Source: Orthonyx spaldingii
Taxonomy: Eukaryota > Chordata > Aves > Passeriformes > Orthonychidae
DNA: 64,000 nucleotides
Assembly: GCA_013397795.1 (NCBI GenBank)
Contig: VZTJ01004177.1
Coordinates: forward strand, 248,001-312,000
Direction of reading: 5' to 3'
Part shown: piece after piece, positions 62,076 to 64,000 of the stretch
How the letters are laid out: each line of letters begins with the position of its first letter
Numbering within the stretch: position 1 is the first letter of the stretch
The notes under the pieces: model-generated
Databases searched by the model: none
The model's input: only the letters and a program-made list of their open reading frames with translations
What the model was told of the DNA's origin: nothing
Program-made: the position numbers and the translations under genes

Positions 62076-62719
62076 GGTTGAGGCATCATCCATGCAGGGT
62101 TGGCCAATTTATCAGCTCTGGCATTACCTTCCACTATAAATGCTGGCAAACCGGCGTGGCTCCTTTTATGTAAAACATAATAAGGATGGGCTTGGTTTTG
62201 AATTACACACCACAAGGTTTTTATTAGTGAAAAAAGGGCAGCATTATTAACTTCCTTTGAAAGTGAGCAATCAAGGCACTGTGTAATGTCTGCAACATAA
62301 GCAGAATCAGTAACAAGATTCAACAGTACATGAGAGAAATGCTGGAATGTCATGGCCACAGCTCTCAATTCAATAAGCTGGGTAGAGCCTGATTCGTGGC
62401 CTTCCAGTATCTGCCACTCAGATTTGTCCCTCCAGGTGACAATGGCCTTTCCTGTTCTTCCTGATCCATCAGTAAAGACGGTGAGTCCTTGCAATGGCAC
62501 ATGACTGTTCTTTGGCTGTAAGGACCAGCTGGTTGATTTTGCCAATTGTAACAATTTGTGTCTGGACAGATGGTAAGCAATCCACCCTAAAAAGTTTTGC
62601 AATGCACTCTGTAAAGGAGCACTAGTCCCAAAACACCATTCAAAAAATTCTTGTTGAATGGGAAGTACAATTTTTGCGGGATCTTTGGCCATCAACTGCA
62701 GGAATCTTTGATGGCACAA
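61997..62719 (-). CDS. pol: RNase H domain of pol, open 240-codon frame
   Basis: This is part of Pol: the end of the reverse-transcriptase connection region followed by RNase H, which degrades the RNA strand of the RNA-DNA hybrid. In the 240-residue frame the four acidic metal ligands are all present: D84 in VFTDGSG, E117 in QLIELRA, D138 in LVTDSAY and D203 in GNARADKLA. The HKRSHAGLP loop with its conserved His lies at 184-192. About residues 1-70 are connection domain (FFEWCFG, ALQNFLGWIAYHL). The last roughly 20 residues are out of frame with integrase because of an indel. Upstream, frame changes near 62715 detach it from reverse transcriptase. It is the best preserved enzymatic domain here, but it is part of a broken pol and has no start signal of its own. 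Confidence 0.85.
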   Translation of the reverse strand: MCHQRFLQLMAKDPAKIVLPIQQEFFEWCFGTSAPLQSALQNFLGWIAYHLSRHKLLQLAKSTSWSLQPKNSHVPLQGLTVFTDGSGRTGKAIVTWRDKSEWQILEGHESGSTQLIELRAVAMTFQHFSHVLLNLVTDSAYVADITQCLDCSLSKEVNNAALFSLIKTLWCVIQNQAHPYYVLHKRSHAGLPAFIVEGNARADKLANPAWMMPQPDKLAQVKPLVTCFTKALMPCRNNYC

Positions 62720-62945
62720 TCAGTTGGGCAATCAGTTTGAACAGCGTAGGTGCTGTTTTCTTAGGCTGGTGAGGCAAAAAGACCCATTCTAAAATGTGCA
62801 AGGGATCAGGCCATTGATCATTCCATTGTCCAATGACGCCTGTAGGATAGAAATCTGGGGTGACAAGAAACACGATATCAGTGGTGAGGTCCACCCAGCA
62901 GACCTGACGGTTTGAAATAGCTTGTTGCACTTCTTCTAGAGCTCA
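62640..62945 (-). pseudogene. pol: Reverse transcriptase, thumb/connection part
   Basis: The minus-strand frame shows VQQAISNRQVCWVDLTTDI, GVIGQWNDQWPDPLHILEW and KKTAPTLFKLIAQLI, the thumb-connection region of class II retroviral reverse transcriptase (the ILEWVFLPH segment is characteristic). A TGA lies just upstream near 62943. At the downstream end the correct frame passes to the RNase H frame by an indel near 62715. Confidence 0.85.
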
Positions 62946-62994
62946 TTCTGCTGGAGGGGTTAACCTCCTCGGTGAGGTTAATTCCGGGTCCCCT

Positions 62995-63410
62995 TTAAGG
63001 ATATTGCTCTGTGGTCAACCCTAAATAGGGTGGCAACCAATTTAAAGTACCCAAAAGTTTTTGCACATCATTCAAAGTCCGAATTGATCTTTCAAATTGA
63101 AGATTTTGAGGCTGTACCATTCGTTCAAGTATTTTCACTCCCAGATGTCTCCAAGGAGGCTGCTGTTGCACCTTTTCTGGAGCTATCTGTAAGCCATAAT
63201 TTTGCAGTGCTTTAAGCAAATGTGGTTGGATTTGTAACAAATCTTCTTTCATGGGAGTTGTTACCAGTATATCATCCATATAGTGATAGCAATAGGCTTC
63301 AGGTAATTGTTCCCTAACTGTTGACAAGGCTTGTGCAACATACTATTGACACATAGTTGGGTTATTTTTCATACTTTGTGGCAACACTCTGCATTTATAT
63401 CGCTTCACAA
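62995..63410 (-). pseudogene. pol: Reverse transcriptase palm with YMDD motif
   Basis: The catalytic palm of reverse transcriptase is visible on the minus strand: CYHYMDDILVTT holds the two catalytic Asp of YMDD. It is followed by LLKALQNYGLQIAPEKVQ, the PWRHLGVKI primer-grip region and TLNDVQKLLGTLNWLPPYLG. An open frame runs 62995-63327; upstream, between 63327 and 63410, the protein similarity passes through stops and a frame change. It copies retroviral RNA into DNA in intact relatives. YMDD with this context is typical of alpha/beta (class II) retroviruses. Confidence 0.92.
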
Positions 63411-63412
63411 AT

Positions 63413-63827
63413 TCAGTATGATTGACAAATGGCATTGTAAATGCAAATTTTGGAATATCTTTTGGATGCAGCAGAAAAGAAACAATCTTTTAGATCAACA
63501 ATCAATATGTCCCATTCAGCAGGTATCATTGTGGGGGATGGCATTCCAGGCTGCAAAGTACCCATGCTCTCTATCACTACGTTAATTTGATGCAAGTCAT
63601 GGAGCAATCTCCATTTCCCTGATTTCTTTTTGATCACGAAATACAGGTGTATTCCAAAGATTCGTAGATGGTTCAATGTGCCCTTGTTGTAATTGTTCTT
63701 GAACTAATTTGTGAAGGGCGGTTAATTTTTTTCTTGATAGGGATTACTAATCAACCCACACAGGTTGTTCTGAGTTACTGTAAAGGTAGTGTAGGGTACT
63801 TTGGGCTTTCCTGCACAGTGGCCCCAA
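63413..63827 (-). pseudogene. pol: Reverse transcriptase fingers and first palm segment
   Basis: The frame at 63413-63676 shows VIKKKSGKWRLLHDLHQINV and LIVDLKDCFFS, the latter with the first catalytic Asp of the polymerase. Upstream (63677-63827), in another frame, are QPVWVD, two adjacent stops, and LTALHKLVQEQLQQGHIEPS, the start of the fingers. Frame changes near 63465 and 63665 interrupt it. All three polymerase carboxylates survive in sequence, but never in one frame. Confidence 0.9.
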
Positions 63828-64000
63828 TCAAAAATTCATCCCCCCTTTTACCCCCTCGGTTGTCAGAACATCTCGTTCCCACAGATAGAGGGGTGCCACA
63901 GTGATGTAGAGATGGATGGTGGCTATTTGTCGTTCTGGGTTTTTGATTAACACAGGTTTGCTACTCAGGTAGCTTTGTGCAGCACCCCCAAGGCCAGCAA
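63828..64000 (-). pseudogene. pro: Retroviral aspartic protease, C-terminal part (runs off the window)
   Basis: The minus-strand frame entering from the right edge reads GLGGAAQSYLSSKPVLIKN and then VAPLYLWERDVLTTEGVKGG, ending at TGA 63828-63830. The flap-to-C-terminus layout with a (G/E)RD-type motif is typical of retroviral proteases; Glu replaces the usual Gly before Arg-Asp in WERD. The catalytic DSG/DTG lies outside the window. The next gene continues in a different frame, as in viruses that reach pol by ribosomal frameshifting, although random decay could also explain this. Confidence 0.7.

Overview
The window looks like bird nuclear DNA, probably from a songbird-like (passerine) genome. 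The evidence is the repeat content: a 5'-truncated CR1 LINE tail near 22.9-23.3 kb, a large avian ERVL-type solo LTR near 53.9-55.2 kb, and class II (alpha/beta-like) endogenous retrovirus (ERV) sequence at the right end. I saw no bacterial-type coding, rRNA, tRNA or CRISPR signal. The first 104 bases are unknown (N).

From 105 to about 53.85 kb the sequence is AT-rich, intergenic or intronic DNA. Reading frames are short and unrelated to any protein I recognise, and I could not support a host exon with confidence. What stands out is one clear CR1 copy, one much weaker CR1-like stretch near 5.6-5.8 kb, scattered simple repeats (AC, GTTTT, CAAAA, poly-T, GT-rich), a 34-bp tandem duplication at 23.7 kb, and a few short motif clusters or exon-like signals given as low-confidence findings.

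From 53.86 kb to the right edge the character changes to a retrovirus-derived patchwork. In order: (1) a minus-oriented ERVL-like solo LTR (53858-55218), cut in two by a younger plus-oriented LTR (54104-54519) with a 6-bp target duplication; (2) a minus-oriented remnant of one provirus: the membrane-anchor end of env, a run of seven G as polypurine tract, and a short 3' LTR (about 55539-56165); (3) LTR-like segments of uncertain family at about 56.33-56.77 kb and 57.2-57.97 kb; (4) a stretch of unknown origin (57.98-58.97 kb); (5) a second, longer minus-oriented provirus, from its 3' LTR (58968-59367) through env, integrase, RNase H and reverse transcriptase to the end of protease, running off the right edge.

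The longer provirus is dead as a whole. Pol and the env surface subunit carry many stops and frameshifts, the first integrase catalytic Asp is Ala, and a 539-bp solo LTR with a perfect 5-bp target duplication sits inside the integrase zinc-finger region. Two blocks remain open: a 217-codon env transmembrane-subunit frame and a 240-codon frame holding a complete RNase H active site. I do not see a previously undescribed functional system; the main interest is the layered insertion history and these surviving frames.
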